Source: Aeromicrobium choanae (GTDB taxonomy: Bacteria > Actinomycetota > Actinomycetes > Propionibacteriales > Nocardioidaceae). From it: 64,000 bases of DNA. Where the stretch lies: assembly GCF_900167475.1 (NCBI RefSeq), contig NZ_LT796768.1:1240001-1304000 (forward strand), read 5' to 3'. The notes below the pieces were generated by a model. It did no database searches, was not told the DNA's origin, and saw only the letters and a list, made by a program, of their open reading frames with translations. A program made the translations under genes and the position numbers. The first letter of the stretch is position 1, and the number at the start of each line of letters is the position of its first letter. Shown here in pieces: positions 26,107-34,736 of this stretch.

Positions 26107-26970
26107 GTGGCCGGACGCTTCGCACCCTCGCCCTCGGGCGACCTGCACCTGGGGAACCTGCGCACGGCGATCCTCGCGTGGTGGTTCGCCCGCTCGACCG
26201 GCCGGCCGTTCCTCGTCCGCGTGGAGGACCTCGACCGGCAGCGCTCGCGTCCGGAGTTCGAGGCGAGCCAGCTGGCCGACCTCGAGGCACTCGGCCTCAC
26301 GTGGGACGAGCCGGTCGTGCGGCAGTCCGAGCGCGACCCGCTCTACGCCGCGGCGCTCGAGCGCCTCACCGCGGAGGGCCTGACCTTCGAGTGCTACTGC
26401 ACCCGGCGCGAGATCGCGGAGGCGGTCAGCGCGCCCCACGCACCCCCGGGCTCCTACCCCGGGACCTGCCGCGACCTCGACGAGGCCGAGCGAGCCGTCC
26501 GCCGGGCCGAGCGCCCACCCGCCCTCCGGCTGCGCGCCCGCGAGCGCACGTGGACGATCCGGGACGCTCTCCACGGCGAGGTCACCGGGCACGTGGACGA
26601 CCTCGTGCTGCGCCGTGGCGACGGCGCCCACGCCTACAACCTCGCGGTGGTGGTCGACGACGCGGCGCAGGGGGTCGACCAGGTGGTGCGCGGCGACGAC
26701 CTGCTGCACGCCGCCCCCGCGCAGGCGTACCTCACCCACGAGCTGGGAGTCGTCCCTCCGACCTACGCGCACGTGGCCCTCGCCCTCAACGCCGAGGGCA
26801 GGCGGCTCGCGAAGCGCGACGGCCCCGTGACGCTCCGCGACCTCTCCCCCGAGCGCGCCTGGCACCTCATCGGCGCCTCGCTCGGGGTCCGCGCCCGGTC
26901 ACCCGAGGCCCTGCTCGACGAGCTCCACCTCCCTGCGCTCTCGCCCGAGCCGTGGGTCGTCACGCTGTGA
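26107..26970 (+). CDS. gluQ: Glutamyl-Q tRNA(Asp) synthetase
   Basis: A 287-residue truncated glutamyl-tRNA-synthetase-like enzyme without anticodon domain, the usual GluQ-RS size. RFAPSPSGDLHLGNLRTAI holds the HIGH-like HLGN; the KMSKS-like loop is reduced to LAKRDG. CYCTRREI with a later YPGTC forms the zinc site. The enzyme activates Glu and attaches it to queuosine at position 34 of tRNA-Asp. A tRNA-Asp(GTC) gene lies only 70 bases downstream, so enzyme and substrate are neighbours. GTG start backed by the leaderless promoter at 26095. Confidence 0.93.
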   Translation: MAGRFAPSPSGDLHLGNLRTAILAWWFARSTGRPFLVRVEDLDRQRSRPEFEASQLADLEALGLTWDEPVVRQSERDPLYAAALERLTAEGLTFECYCTRREIAEAVSAPHAPPGSYPGTCRDLDEAERAVRRAERPPALRLRARERTWTIRDALHGEVTGHVDDLVLRRGDGAHAYNLAVVVDDAAQGVDQVVRGDDLLHAAPAQAYLTHELGVVPPTYAHVALALNAEGRRLAKRDGPVTLRDLSPERAWHLIGASLGVRARSPEALLDELHLPALSPEPWVVTL

Positions 26971-26981
26971 GGGACCCCGTT

Positions 26982-27011
26982 TTGGAGACTCGAAGAACCG
27001 TCGGGTAGGCT
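26982..27011 (+). promoter_or_regulatory. Promoter of tRNA-Asp
   Basis: TTGGAG at 26982-26987, 18-base spacer, TAGGCT at 27006-27011, about 29 bases before the mature tRNA. Confidence 0.65.
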
Positions 27012-27040
27012 TGCGGTCGCGGTTCAACCGCACAGCATGA

Positions 27041-27117
27041 GGCCCCGTGGCGCAGTTGGTTAGCGCGCCGCCCTGTCACGGCGGAGGTCGCGGGTTCGAG
27101 TCCCGTCGGGGTCGCCA
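27041..27117 (+). tRNA. tRNA-Asp(GTC)
   Basis: A 77-base cloverleaf. The acceptor arm GGCCCCG pairs with CGGGGTC (one G-T pair), followed by discriminator G and encoded CCA. The anticodon loop CTGTCAC between CCGCC and GGCGG gives anticodon GTC. The T arm is GCGGG TTCGAGT CCCGT. G34 can be modified to queuosine, the substrate of the adjacent gluQ product. Confidence 0.97.
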
Positions 27118-27122
27118 TCGCT

Positions 27123-27152
27123 GAGAGCCCCGCCCGTATGGGCGGGGCTCTC
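27123..27152. terminator. Terminator after tRNA-Asp (probably bidirectional)
   Basis: Perfect 13-bp stem 27123-27135 with 27140-27152, loop GTAT, 5 bases after the tRNA. The hemerythrin-like gene converges on it from the other side. Confidence 0.9.
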
Positions 27153-27171
27153 GTCATTCCTGCGCCGGTGT

Positions 27172-27885
27172 TCAGGCGGCCTGCGGGCCGAACACCTCGG
27201 CCTCCTGCGCAGCGAACCTGCGGCGCGAGAGTGCGTGGACCACACGCAGGGGCGGGCCGCCCAGGTTCAGCACCCGGTGCTCGGCGTGCGCCGGGAGGCC
27301 CTTGAGGGCCCAGGGCACGAAGAAGCGGGCCTCCGCGAGGCTCTGCTTCGAGCGGAAGCGGGTGCGCTCGAGCTCCTCCCACTCGTCACCGCCGACGTAC
27401 CGCTGGAGGATCGCGATCGCCGCCGACTCCTCGTGGGCCAGGTGGTATCCCAGCACCTCGACGAGGTCCCCGAGGGTGTCGCAGAGCAGGTCGTGAGCCC
27501 GCTGGTCGTCGGTGTGCGACAGCCGCTCCAGCTCGGTCGTCGCCGCGGTGAGCAACGGGTCCAGCACGGCGTGCTCGGCCTCCATCTCCTGCAGGACGCG
27601 CTCGGACGCCGCGTCGGAGGCGGCGCGGACGCGTTCGAGCAGCAGCGGCCAGAGGACCTCGTCCTCCTTGGCGTGGTGCTGGTGCAGCTCGTGCGTGAAG
27701 CGCTGCCAGCGCTGTGCGAGCAGGGTCCACCGGGCGCCGTCGCCCGTCGCCGTCGTCGCGGCCGCCCGGTCGAAGTCGCGCAGGTCGCGCCGGAAGGCGT
27801 GGTGCAGGACGTACATCATCGTCATGTCGGCGGGCCCGTCCGGGGCGGCGGCCTGGCCTGGGAGCAGCAAGGGAGCGGGGGTCAT
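27172..27885 (-). CDS. Hemerythrin-like (HHE) domain protein
   Basis: A 237-residue soluble protein. The N-terminal two thirds form an HHE four-helix bundle: His residues in YVLHHAFRRD, HELHQHHAKEDEVLWP, EAEHAVLDP and YHLAHEESAA are placed as di-iron ligands. The C-terminal 70 residues after GGDEWEELER are an added helical region seen in actinobacterial members. Likely role in oxygen, NO or peroxide sensing or in iron handling; not decided. GAAGGACC precedes the ATG. The gene lies between two tRNA genes, on the opposite strand. Confidence 0.85.
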   Translation of the reverse strand: MTPAPLLLPGQAAAPDGPADMTMMYVLHHAFRRDLRDFDRAAATTATGDGARWTLLAQRWQRFTHELHQHHAKEDEVLWPLLLERVRAASDAASERVLQEMEAEHAVLDPLLTAATTELERLSHTDDQRAHDLLCDTLGDLVEVLGYHLAHEESAAIAILQRYVGGDEWEELERTRFRSKQSLAEARFFVPWALKGLPAHAEHRVLNLGGPPLRVVHALSRRRFAAQEAEVFGPQAA

Positions 27886-28044
27886 GGTCCTTCTCTCGTC
27901 TCGGGTGCGTCGACCGGCGGCGCGGCTGTCGTCCGTGCGAGCCGGTACGCACGCAGGGAGACACGACCGCCGCCGTTGATACGTCCGACCGATTTCAGCG
28001 CGTCCCAGCCGGTGCGGTAGGGTGAACGTCGCTCGTCAGAGCAC

Positions 28045-28121
28045 GGCCAGGTAGCTCAGTTGGTACGAGCGTCCGCCTGAAAAGCGGAAGGTCGCCGGTT
28101 CGACCCCGGCCCTGGCCACCA
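28045..28121 (+). tRNA. tRNA-Phe(GAA)
   Basis: A 77-base cloverleaf: acceptor GGCCAGG with CCTGGCC, discriminator A, encoded CCA. The anticodon stem TCCGC/GCGGA holds loop CTGAAAA, anticodon GAA. T arm GCCGG TTCGACC CCGGC. A TAGGGT box at 28018-28023 is a plausible -10. Confidence 0.97.
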
Positions 28122-28128
28122 CCTCGAG

Positions 28129-28151
28129 ATCCCCGGTCCCCGACCGGGGAT
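28129..28151 (+). terminator. Terminator after tRNA-Phe
   Basis: 10-bp stem 28129-28138 with 28142-28151, loop CCC, followed by TCTCTCGTT. Confidence 0.8.
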
Positions 28152-28173
28152 TCTCTCGTTCCCCACGAATCCG

Positions 28174-28202
28174 TTGGAGGAACCGTCGCCTCCGCTTAGG
28201 CT
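28174..28202 (+). promoter_or_regulatory. Leaderless promoter of the secreted DUF1906-like gene
   Basis: TTGGAG (28174-28179), 17-base spacer, TAGGCT (28197-28202), six bases, ATG at 28209. The same -35 and -10 hexamers serve tRNA-Asp. Confidence 0.7.
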
Positions 28203-28208
28203 GGAACG

Positions 28209-29513
28209 ATGCGCTCCACCCTCGTCCCGATCGCCCGCCGCCTGGCCGTGGTGCTGGGACTCCTGCTCGTCGCCTCGATGCTGGCAGCGCCCGCCCACGC
28301 GGCGAAGCCCAGCTCGCCGAAGCGCTTCGGCGGCTATGCGTTCGACACCTGCGTGTCCCCCTCCAACGAGGTCATGGACGCGTGGAACGTCGCGTCGCCC
28401 TACACGGTCGTCGGCATCTACACCTCGGGCAACTCGCGCTACTGCGACGAGTCGAAGCAGCCGCACCTCAGCCCCGCGTGGGTCCAGCGCCAGGCGTCCC
28501 GCGGCTGGCTGTTCCTGCCGATCCACGTCGGCTACCAGGCGCCCTGCTTCGACTCGAAGTCCTCGAAGGAGCGCATGTCGTACGACCTGACGAAGGCCCG
28601 CGCCCAGGCCCGCGCCGACGCCGACGAGGCGGTGCGCAGTGCCGCGCGGTACGGCTTCGCCAAGGGGAACGCCGTCTACCTCGACATCGAGTGGTACGAC
28701 CGCGGCAACGCGCGGTGCAGCGCCTCCGTGATGACCTTCATCGACGCGTTCGTCCAGCGCGTCCACCAGCGCGACTACAAGGTCGGCCTCTACTCCAGCG
28801 CCTCCGCCGCGATCCAGGCCGTCGACGAGGCGCGCCACGCGAACCGCAAGGGCTTCGACTTCCCCGACCAGATGTGGTTCGCCTGGACGAACAGGAAGGC
28901 GAACACCGACGGCCGGCCCTACCTCGCCAACACGTTCTGGCGGCGCGACCGGCTGCACCAGTACCACAACAACGTGGCGGTCTCCTACGGCGGACGCAAG
29001 GTCACGATCGACAAGAACGTCGTCACCGTGGGTGGCGGGTCCAAGGCCAAGAAGGAGCAGAAGGTCTGCGGCATCACGCCCACGCTGAAGCGCTACCGCA
29101 GCCTCAAGGCGGGCTCGCGCGGCGGCGACGTGAAGCTGCTGCAGTGCCTGCTCAAGCGCGCCGGCCACCGGGCCACCGTCACCGGCCGCTGGAACGCGCG
29201 CACCACGAAGGCCGTCAACTCCTACCGGGCCTCGCTCGGATGGAAGCAGACCTCGTCGGCGTCGCGCCCTCTGTGGACCGCCCTGCTGTCGCGCGGCAAG
29301 ACGCCGATCGCGCTCAAGCGTGGCAAGGTCGGCGAGCCCGTGCACCGGCTCCAGCGCACGCTGCGCGCCGCGGGCCAGTCGGTCCAGGTGACGGGCATCT
29401 ACGACGCCCGCACCGCCGTCGCGGTGCGCGCGTACCGCAGGAACGTGGGGCTGCCGGGCTACCAGACGGCCGACCGTCGCGTGTGGGCTGCCCTGCAGGC
29501 CGGTCGCCGCTGA
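28209..29513 (+). CDS. Secreted DUF1906-like glycoside-hydrolase-fold protein with two peptidoglycan-binding repeats
   Basis: A 434-residue exported protein. The signal peptide ends AAPAHA-A near residue 31. The catalytic-like domain (about 38-275) starts KRFGGYAFDTCVSPS and has the barrel strand NAVYLDIEWYD with acidic residues, as in the Rv2525c-like DUF1906 family. Two PG_binding_1-type repeats follow, about residues 295-355 (SRGGDVKLLQCLLKRAG) and 365-430 (GEPVHRLQRTLRAAG). Likely acts on or is anchored to cell-wall peptidoglycan. Promoter is leaderless. Confidence 0.85.
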   Translation: MRSTLVPIARRLAVVLGLLLVASMLAAPAHAAKPSSPKRFGGYAFDTCVSPSNEVMDAWNVASPYTVVGIYTSGNSRYCDESKQPHLSPAWVQRQASRGWLFLPIHVGYQAPCFDSKSSKERMSYDLTKARAQARADADEAVRSAARYGFAKGNAVYLDIEWYDRGNARCSASVMTFIDAFVQRVHQRDYKVGLYSSASAAIQAVDEARHANRKGFDFPDQMWFAWTNRKANTDGRPYLANTFWRRDRLHQYHNNVAVSYGGRKVTIDKNVVTVGGGSKAKKEQKVCGITPTLKRYRSLKAGSRGGDVKLLQCLLKRAGHRATVTGRWNARTTKAVNSYRASLGWKQTSSASRPLWTALLSRGKTPIALKRGKVGEPVHRLQRTLRAAGQSVQVTGIYDARTAVAVRAYRRNVGLPGYQTADRRVWAALQAGRR

Positions 29514-29517
29514 CGGC

Positions 29518-30153
29518 TCAGGTGCGCGGGGCGGTCAGCAGCATCCCACCGAGCCCGACGAGCATCGCGCCACCCGTGCGCCGCACCGCCGCCAGCCGGC
29601 GGGGTGACCGCACGAACCACGCGCGCGCCGTGCCCGCCAGCAGCGCCCAGCCGGAGTCGCACACGACCGCGATGAGCAGGAACAGGACGCCGAGCACGAG
29701 CATCTGCGCTCCGATCGCCCCCGCCCCGAAGTCCACGAACTGCGGCAGCACGGCGACGAAGAAGACGATCGTCTTCGGATTGGTGACGCCGACGACGAAT
29801 CCCTCGGCGAGGCTGCGCCACGGCGAGTCGGTGTCGGGGCCGTCCTCAGCGGCCGCCACGTCGATCCGGCCGTGACGGATCGCCTGGATCCCCAGGTGGA
29901 TCAGGTAGGCAGCGCCCAGCACCTTCACGACGGTGAACACCACGGCCGAGCCGGCGACGATCGCGCCGAGCCCGAGGGCCACGGCCACGACGATCGGCAG
30001 ACCACCGAGCCCGTTCCCCACGACGCTGAGGATCCCGGCGCGGCGCCCGTGCGCCAGCGACCGGCCGATGACGAACAGGACGCTCGGGCCGGGCACGAGG
30101 ATCAGCACGAGCGACGCGAGCGCGAACGTCGCCAGGGCCTCCGGACTGGGCAT
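29518..30153 (-). CDS. LysE/RhtB-family exporter
   Basis: A 211-residue membrane protein with six hydrophobic segments. It opens TFALASLVLILVPGPSVLFVIGRSLAHGRRAG and contains GFVVGVTNPKTIVFFVAVLPQFVD, both diagnostic for LysE/RhtB. Exports amino acids or derivatives; substrate unknown. TACTGT (30160-30165) lies six bases before the ATG, a leaderless promoter. Confidence 0.92.
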   Translation of the reverse strand: MPSPEALATFALASLVLILVPGPSVLFVIGRSLAHGRRAGILSVVGNGLGGLPIVVAVALGLGAIVAGSAVVFTVVKVLGAAYLIHLGIQAIRHGRIDVAAAEDGPDTDSPWRSLAEGFVVGVTNPKTIVFFVAVLPQFVDFGAGAIGAQMLVLGVLFLLIAVVCDSGWALLAGTARAWFVRSPRRLAAVRRTGGAMLVGLGGMLLTAPRT

Positions 30154-30159
30154 GCCTGA

Positions 30160-30165
30160 ACAGTA
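30160..30165 (-). promoter_or_regulatory. -10 box of leaderless lysE-like promoter
   Basis: TACTGT, six bases, then ATG at 30153. Confidence 0.55.
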
Positions 30166-30195
30166 GTCCTGCACGCGCGCGCACCCGTGGACGAC

Positions 30196-30228
30196 GAACG
30201 GCCCACCCGGTGTGCGGGTGGGCCGTTC
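30196..30228 (-). terminator. Terminator after the DHA2 exporter gene
   Basis: 13-bp perfect stem (30196-30208 with 30216-30228), 7-base loop, 14 bases after the stop at 30243. Confidence 0.85.
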
Positions 30229-30242
30229 GAGGGATTGGTCGA

Positions 30243-31859
30243 TCAGTGCATGACGACCGGGGGCTGGCCCTGGTCGTCGAGCAGCTTCACCGGCTCGCTC
30301 TTGCGGGGCAGGAACGCGACCGGGATCAGCGTCACCAGCAGCACCGCGAACGCGACCCAGTAGGACTGCTCGAACGCGTGAGCCAGGTCGTTGAACCCGG
30401 CCTGCAGCTGGTCGGGCGTCACGCCGAGCAGGGAGACGAGCTCCGAGCCGCGATCGGTGTGCGACCCGGCCGCCAGCTGGGCGGGCGTGAGGCCCTCCTC
30501 GACGCCCGGGATCTTCTCCGAGCCCGGGATGATCGAGCCCTTCTGCATGCCGTTGGTCAGCACGACCGAGATGACCGCGATGCCCGAGGCGCTGGCGACC
30601 TGCTGCACGACGTTCAGCAACGTCGAGCCGCGCGCCACCTCGTGCGACGTGAGGGTCTTGAGCGCCGACGTGAAGATCGGCATCATCGTGGCGCCCATGC
30701 CCAACCCCATGACGAACAGCCACAGGATGATCTGCCAGTACGGGGTGCTGGGATCGGTGCTCATCGCCACGCCGAACATGCCGACCAGGATGCCGATGAA
30801 GCCGAACGGCACGATCCGGCCGACCGGGATCCGGTCGACGAGCGCGCCGGCGATCGGCATCGTCAGCATCGCGCCGATGCCCTGGGGTGCGACCAGGATG
30901 CCGGCCATCATGACCGACTCGCCGTGCACCTGCTGGAAGTACGTGGGCACCAGCAGCAGCGCGCCGAAGAAGGCGCTCGCGAACAGGAACATCACGATGA
31001 GCGACACGCGCAGGTTGCGGTTGCCGAGCAGCCGCAGGTCGAGCAGCGGGTGCTTCGGCTTGAACGACCAGACCACGAAGCCGGCGATCAGGACGAGGCC
31101 GACGAGGGTGGGGACGATCACCTTGGTGGCGAGCGCCGTGCCCTCGCCGGGGATCGACGAGATGCCGTACAGCAGCAGCGCCAGGCCGGGCGACATCAGC
31201 AGCATGCCGACGACGTCGAGCGACTCGCTCGGCTCGGGCGCGTCCTTCGGCAGCACGCGGGCCGCGTAGACCAGGCCGATCGCGCCGATCGGCAGGTTGA
31301 TGAGGAACACCCAGTGCCAGGACGCGACGTCGATGAGGATGCCGCCGATGATCGGGCCGAGGATGGGGCCGAGCAGCATCGGGATGCCCAGGATCGCCAT
31401 GAGGCGACCCATGCGGTGCGGCCCGGCCGCCCGGGTCATGATCGTCATGCCCAGCGGCATCAGCATGCCGCCGCCGAGGCCCTGGAGCACGCGGAACGCG
31501 ATGAGCGACTCGATGTTCCACGCCGCGGCGCACAGGACGGAGCCGAGGGTGAACAGCGCGATCGCGGTCATGTAGAGACGCTTGGTGCCGAAGCGGTCGG
31601 CGGCCCAGCCCGTGAGGGGGATGACGGCCGCGAGCGCCAGCATGTAGGCGGTGGCCGTCCAGGCGACGGTGGCGTACGCCAGCGGCTCGCCGTCGGTGGA
31701 CAGCTCGGTCTGGAACGTGGGCAGTGCGACGTTGACGACCGTGACGTCCAGGATGGACATGATCGCGCCGAGCACCACCACGCCGGCGACCTTGAGGATC
31801 TCCGGGGTGATCTTGTCGTCGTCGTCGATGACGACTCCTTCAGGAGGACTGGCTGACAT
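30243..31859 (-). CDS. MFS multidrug exporter, DHA2 (EmrB/QacA) family
   Basis: A 538-residue transporter with about 14 membrane segments. DVTVVNVALPTFQTEL is DHA2 motif D1, GWAADRFGTKRLY is motif A, and GLGGGMLMPLGMTIM and GPILGPIIGGILID (motif C of drug:H+ antiporters) follow. It probably expels lipophilic or cationic compounds. The start overlaps the marR 3' end by 20 bases, so both are one operon with MarR as the likely local repressor. A hairpin ends the unit. Confidence 0.93.
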   Translation of the reverse strand: MSASPPEGVVIDDDDKITPEILKVAGVVVLGAIMSILDVTVVNVALPTFQTELSTDGEPLAYATVAWTATAYMLALAAVIPLTGWAADRFGTKRLYMTAIALFTLGSVLCAAAWNIESLIAFRVLQGLGGGMLMPLGMTIMTRAAGPHRMGRLMAILGIPMLLGPILGPIIGGILIDVASWHWVFLINLPIGAIGLVYAARVLPKDAPEPSESLDVVGMLLMSPGLALLLYGISSIPGEGTALATKVIVPTLVGLVLIAGFVVWSFKPKHPLLDLRLLGNRNLRVSLIVMFLFASAFFGALLLVPTYFQQVHGESVMMAGILVAPQGIGAMLTMPIAGALVDRIPVGRIVPFGFIGILVGMFGVAMSTDPSTPYWQIILWLFVMGLGMGATMMPIFTSALKTLTSHEVARGSTLLNVVQQVASASGIAVISVVLTNGMQKGSIIPGSEKIPGVEEGLTPAQLAAGSHTDRGSELVSLLGVTPDQLQAGFNDLAHAFEQSYWVAFAVLLVTLIPVAFLPRKSEPVKLLDDQGQPPVVMH

Positions 31860-32298
31860 CTGGTTCTTCCTTCGAAAGTGGCTTGAGGGCCTCGACGAGG
31901 GCGAGGCACTGTGCGGTGTCGAGGTCGTCGAGCAGCGTGCGCACGGCGTCCTCCTTCGACTTGAGGTGGCTCTGCGCCAGACTCCGACCGAGATCGGTGA
32001 CGGCGACGAGCTTGACCCTTCGGTCCTCCGGGTTCTCGGTGCGCACGAGGAGCTTCTTGCGCACCAGCTGCTCGACGTTGCGACCGGCCGAGGCCGCCGA
32101 CAACCCCACCGCCTCGGCGAGGTCGCCGATGGCGACCGGATGGTCGTGATGGGCGAGCGCGAAGACCAGTCTGGCGTGCGTGAAGGACAGTTTCAGGCCC
32201 GCGACCGTCTCGAGTGACTCACCCTCGGCCGTCGTGAAGACCTGACCGAGGAAGTCTCGGACGGCGGCGAACGCGCAGGCGTGGGGTGAGTCGTTCAT
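31840..32298 (-). CDS. MarR-family transcriptional regulator
   Basis: A 152-residue winged-helix regulator. VAIGDLAEAVGLSAASAGRNVEQLVRKKLLVRTENPEDRRVKLVAVTDLG is the MarR DNA-binding helix and wing with the conserved D-x-R. The first helix carries LSFTHARLVFALAHH. TATTCT six bases before the ATG indicates a leaderless promoter. It heads the operon with the drug exporter. Confidence 0.9.
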   Translation of the reverse strand: MNDSPHACAFAAVRDFLGQVFTTAEGESLETVAGLKLSFTHARLVFALAHHDHPVAIGDLAEAVGLSAASAGRNVEQLVRKKLLVRTENPEDRRVKLVAVTDLGRSLAQSHLKSKEDAVRTLLDDLDTAQCLALVEALKPLSKEEPDVSQSS

Positions 32299-32304
32299 GG
32301 CTCG

Positions 32305-32332
32305 AGAATACTAACGCACCCGCAACTATTGC
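32305..32332 (-). promoter_or_regulatory. marR promoter with a short dyad
   Basis: TATTCT at 32305-32310, six bases before the ATG at 32298. A GCAA-CTA-TTGC dyad at 32322-32332 lies where the -35 would be and may be the MarR site. It is short, so the call is tentative. Confidence 0.45.
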
Positions 32333-32386
32333 AGGGACGTGACCTTCATTACGCCCTGCGTGGATCGGGAGTTTCAGAACCTGCCG

Positions 32387-32392
32387 TAGAAT
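32387..32392 (+). promoter_or_regulatory. -10 box of leaderless typA promoter
   Basis: TAGAAT, seven bases, then GTG at 32400. No good -35 is seen. Confidence 0.6.
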
Positions 32393-32399
32393 TGCGCGA

Positions 32400-34277
32400 G
32401 TGCCTACACGCTCTGATCTGCGCAATGTCGCCATCGTCGCCCACGTCGACCATGGCAAGACCACTCTCGTCGACGCGATGCTGCAACAGCAGGGCGCGTA
32501 CTCCGACCACCAGGAAGTGACCGATCGGGTCATGGACTCGGGTGATCTCGAGCGCGAGAAGGGCATCACCATCCTCGCGAAGAACACCGCGGTCAAGTAC
32601 TACGGACCCGGCACCGAGGACATCCCCGGCAACGCCGTCACGATCAACATCATCGACACCCCCGGCCACGCCGACTTCGGTGGCGAGGTCGAGCGCGGCC
32701 TGTCGATGGTCGACGCCGTCGTGCTCCTGGTCGACGCCTCCGAGGGCCCGCTGCCCCAGACCCGCTTCGTGCTGCGCAAGGCGCTGCTGGCGAAGATGCC
32801 CGTCATCCTGGTGGTGAACAAGGTCGACCGTCCCGACGCCCGCATCGCCGAGGTCGTCGACGAGACCTACGACCTCTTCATGGACCTGCTGCCCGAGGAC
32901 GCCGCCGACGACGCGCTCGACTTCCCCGTCGTCTACGCCTCCGGCAAGGCCGGCATCGCCTCGCTGGAGAAGCCCGAGGACGGCACGCTGCCCGCCGGCG
33001 AGAACCTCATCCCGCTGTTCCAGACGATCATGGAGCACGTCCCGGCCCCCGAGTACACCGAGGGCGCGCCGCTGCAGGCGCACGTCACGAACCTCGACTC
33101 CTCCCCGTTCCTGGGCCGCCTGGCGCTCGTGCGCGTCGAGGAGGGCGAGCTCAAGAAGGGCCAGCAGGTCGCGTGGATGAAGCGCGACGGCTCGGTCGAG
33201 CGGGTCAAGATCACCGAGCTGCTCATCACCGAGGCCCTCGACCGCAAGCCCGGCGAGAAGGCCGGCCCCGGCGACATCGTCGCCATCGCGGGCATCAGCG
33301 AGATCAACATCGGCGAGACGCTGGCCGATCCGGAGAACCCGGTCGCGCTGCCGCTCATCCACGTCGACGAGCCCGCGATCTCGATGACCATCGGCACCAA
33401 CACGTCGCCGCTGGCCGGCCGCGAGAAGGGCACCAAGGTCACCGCCCGCCTCGTCAAGGACCGTCTCGAGTCCGAGCTGATCGGCAACGTCTCGATCCGC
33501 GTGCTGCCCACCGAGCGTCCCGACGCCTGGGAGGTCCAGGGCCGTGGCGAGCTGGCGCTGGCCATCCTCGTCGAGCAGATGCGCCGCGAGGGCTACGAGC
33601 TGACCGTCGGCAAGCCGCAGGTCGTCACCCGTGAGATCAACGGCAAGCTGCACGAGCCCGTCGAGCGCCTCACGATCGACGCGCCCGAGGAGTACCTCGG
33701 CACGATCACCCAGCTGCTCGCCGTCCGCAAGGGCCGCATGGAGCAGATGGTCAACCACGGCACCGGCTGGGTCCGCATGGAGTTCCTGGTCCCGGCGCGC
33801 GGCCTGATCGGCTTCCGCACCGAGTTCCTCACCGACACCCGCGGCACCGGCATCGCGCACCACATCTCCGAGGGCTACGAGCCGTGGTTCGGCGAGATCT
33901 CCACGCGCCCCTCGGGCTCGCTGGTGGCCGACCGCGCCGGCGCCGTCACCTCGTTCGCCATGACCAACCTCCAGGAGCGCGGCACGCTGTTCGTCGAGCC
34001 CGCCACCGAGGTCTACGAGGGCATGATCGTCGGCGAGAACTCCCGTGATGACGACATGGACGTCAACATCACCAAGGAGAAGAAGCAGACCAACATCCGC
34101 TCGGCCACCTCGGACAACTTCGAGAAGGTCATCCCGCCGAAGAAGCTCTCGCTCGAGCAGTGCCTGGAGTTCTGCCGCGAGGACGAGTGCGTCGAGGTCA
34201 CCCCGGGCAACGTGCGCATCCGCAAGGTGGTCCTGGACGCCGGCGAGCGCTCCCGCACCGCCCGCAAGCGCAAGTGA
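32400..34277 (+). CDS. typA: Ribosome-associated GTPase TypA/BipA
   Basis: A 625-residue translational GTPase. G1 is [11 protein letters not shown]2 lies in [16 protein letters not shown]3 is [12 protein letters not shown] and G4 is [10 protein letters not shown]. Domain II follows at about 215, then [21 protein letters not shown] (EF-G-like domain) and the BipA-specific C-terminal domain ending near [11 protein letters not shown]. It binds the 70S ribosome and assists 50S assembly and stress growth. GTG start supported by a leaderless promoter. Confidence 0.96.
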   Translation: MPTRSDLRNVAIVAHVDHGKTTLVDAMLQQQGAYSDHQEVTDRVMDSGDLEREKGITILAKNTAVKYYGPGTEDIPGNAVTINIIDTPGHADFGGEVERGLSMVDAVVLLVDASEGPLPQTRFVLRKALLAKMPVILVVNKVDRPDARIAEVVDETYDLFMDLLPEDAADDALDFPVVYASGKAGIASLEKPEDGTLPAGENLIPLFQTIMEHVPAPEYTEGAPLQAHVTNLDSSPFLGRLALVRVEEGELKKGQQVAWMKRDGSVERVKITELLITEALDRKPGEKAGPGDIVAIAGISEINIGETLADPENPVALPLIHVDEPAISMTIGTNTSPLAGREKGTKVTARLVKDRLESELIGNVSIRVLPTERPDAWEVQGRGELALAILVEQMRREGYELTVGKPQVVTREINGKLHEPVERLTIDAPEEYLGTITQLLAVRKGRMEQMVNHGTGWVRMEFLVPARGLIGFRTEFLTDTRGTGIAHHISEGYEPWFGEISTRPSGSLVADRAGAVTSFAMTNLQERGTLFVEPATEVYEGMIVGENSRDDDMDVNITKEKKQTNIRSATSDNFEKVIPPKKLSLEQCLEFCREDECVEVTPGNVRIRKVVLDAGERSRTARKRK

Positions 34278-34295
34278 CCTGACCCCGCTTCACCC

Positions 34296-34328
34296 GAACC
34301 CCTCCCCGGCCTCGCCGGGGAGGGGTTC
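34296..34328 (+). terminator. typA terminator
   Basis: Perfect 15-bp stem (34296-34310 with 34314-34328), loop CTC, followed by TTCGTTT. Confidence 0.93.
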
Positions 34329-34366
34329 TTCGTTTCGCCGCCAGCCCGGACTCCAACCTGTGCGTC

Positions 34367-34396
34367 TTGCGCATAGTGTGTGCCACACACTATGGT
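34367..34396 (+). promoter_or_regulatory. PadR operon promoter with a 23-bp perfect palindromic operator
   Basis: TTGCGC (34367-34372), 18-base spacer, TATGGT (34391-34396), then seven bases to the ATG at 34404 (leaderless). Bases 34372-34394 form a perfect palindrome: CATAGTGTGTG and its reverse complement around a central C. The palindrome fills the spacer and enters the -10, so a bound repressor would block RNA polymerase. PadR autorepression is the natural reading. Confidence 0.85.
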
Positions 34397-34403
34397 GTGA
34401 CGC

Positions 34404-34736
34404 ATGGACGAGTTGACCCAGCAACACCTGCAGGAGCTGCGCCGCGGCACCGTCGTGCTCGCGTCGCTGCTCAGCCTGCGCGAGCCCGGGTACGGCTACG
34501 GCCTGCTCGAGTCACTGGCCACGGCGGGCATCGCCGTGGACGGCAACACGCTCTACCCCCTGCTGCGACGCCTCGAGAAGCAGGGACTGCTCACCAGCGA
34601 GTGGAACACCGACGAGGCACGGCCGCGGAAGTTCTACCGCACGAGCGAAGCCGGGGAGCGCCTCACCGAGGCACTGCTGGCCGACTGGCACGAGATCGAC
34701 ACCGCCCTGGGGCGGCTCACCTCCGGAGGAAGCTGA
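34404..34736 (+). CDS. PadR-family transcriptional regulator
   Basis: A 110-residue short PadR (subfamily 2 type). The winged helix reads TVVLASLLSLREPGYGYGLLESL, then GNTLYPLLRRLEKQGLLTSEW, then a single dimer helix. It overlaps the next gene by TGATG. A 23-bp palindrome covers its promoter. Typical of PadR repressors paired with a membrane protein gene. Confidence 0.92.
   Translation: MDELTQQHLQELRRGTVVLASLLSLREPGYGYGLLESLATAGIAVDGNTLYPLLRRLEKQGLLTSEWNTDEARPRKFYRTSEAGERLTEALLADWHEIDTALGRLTSGGS

Noticed and set aside
27041..28121. tRNA genes as integration sites of a mobile element
   Set aside because: No integrase, no repeated tRNA 3' end and no phage-type genes are seen nearby.
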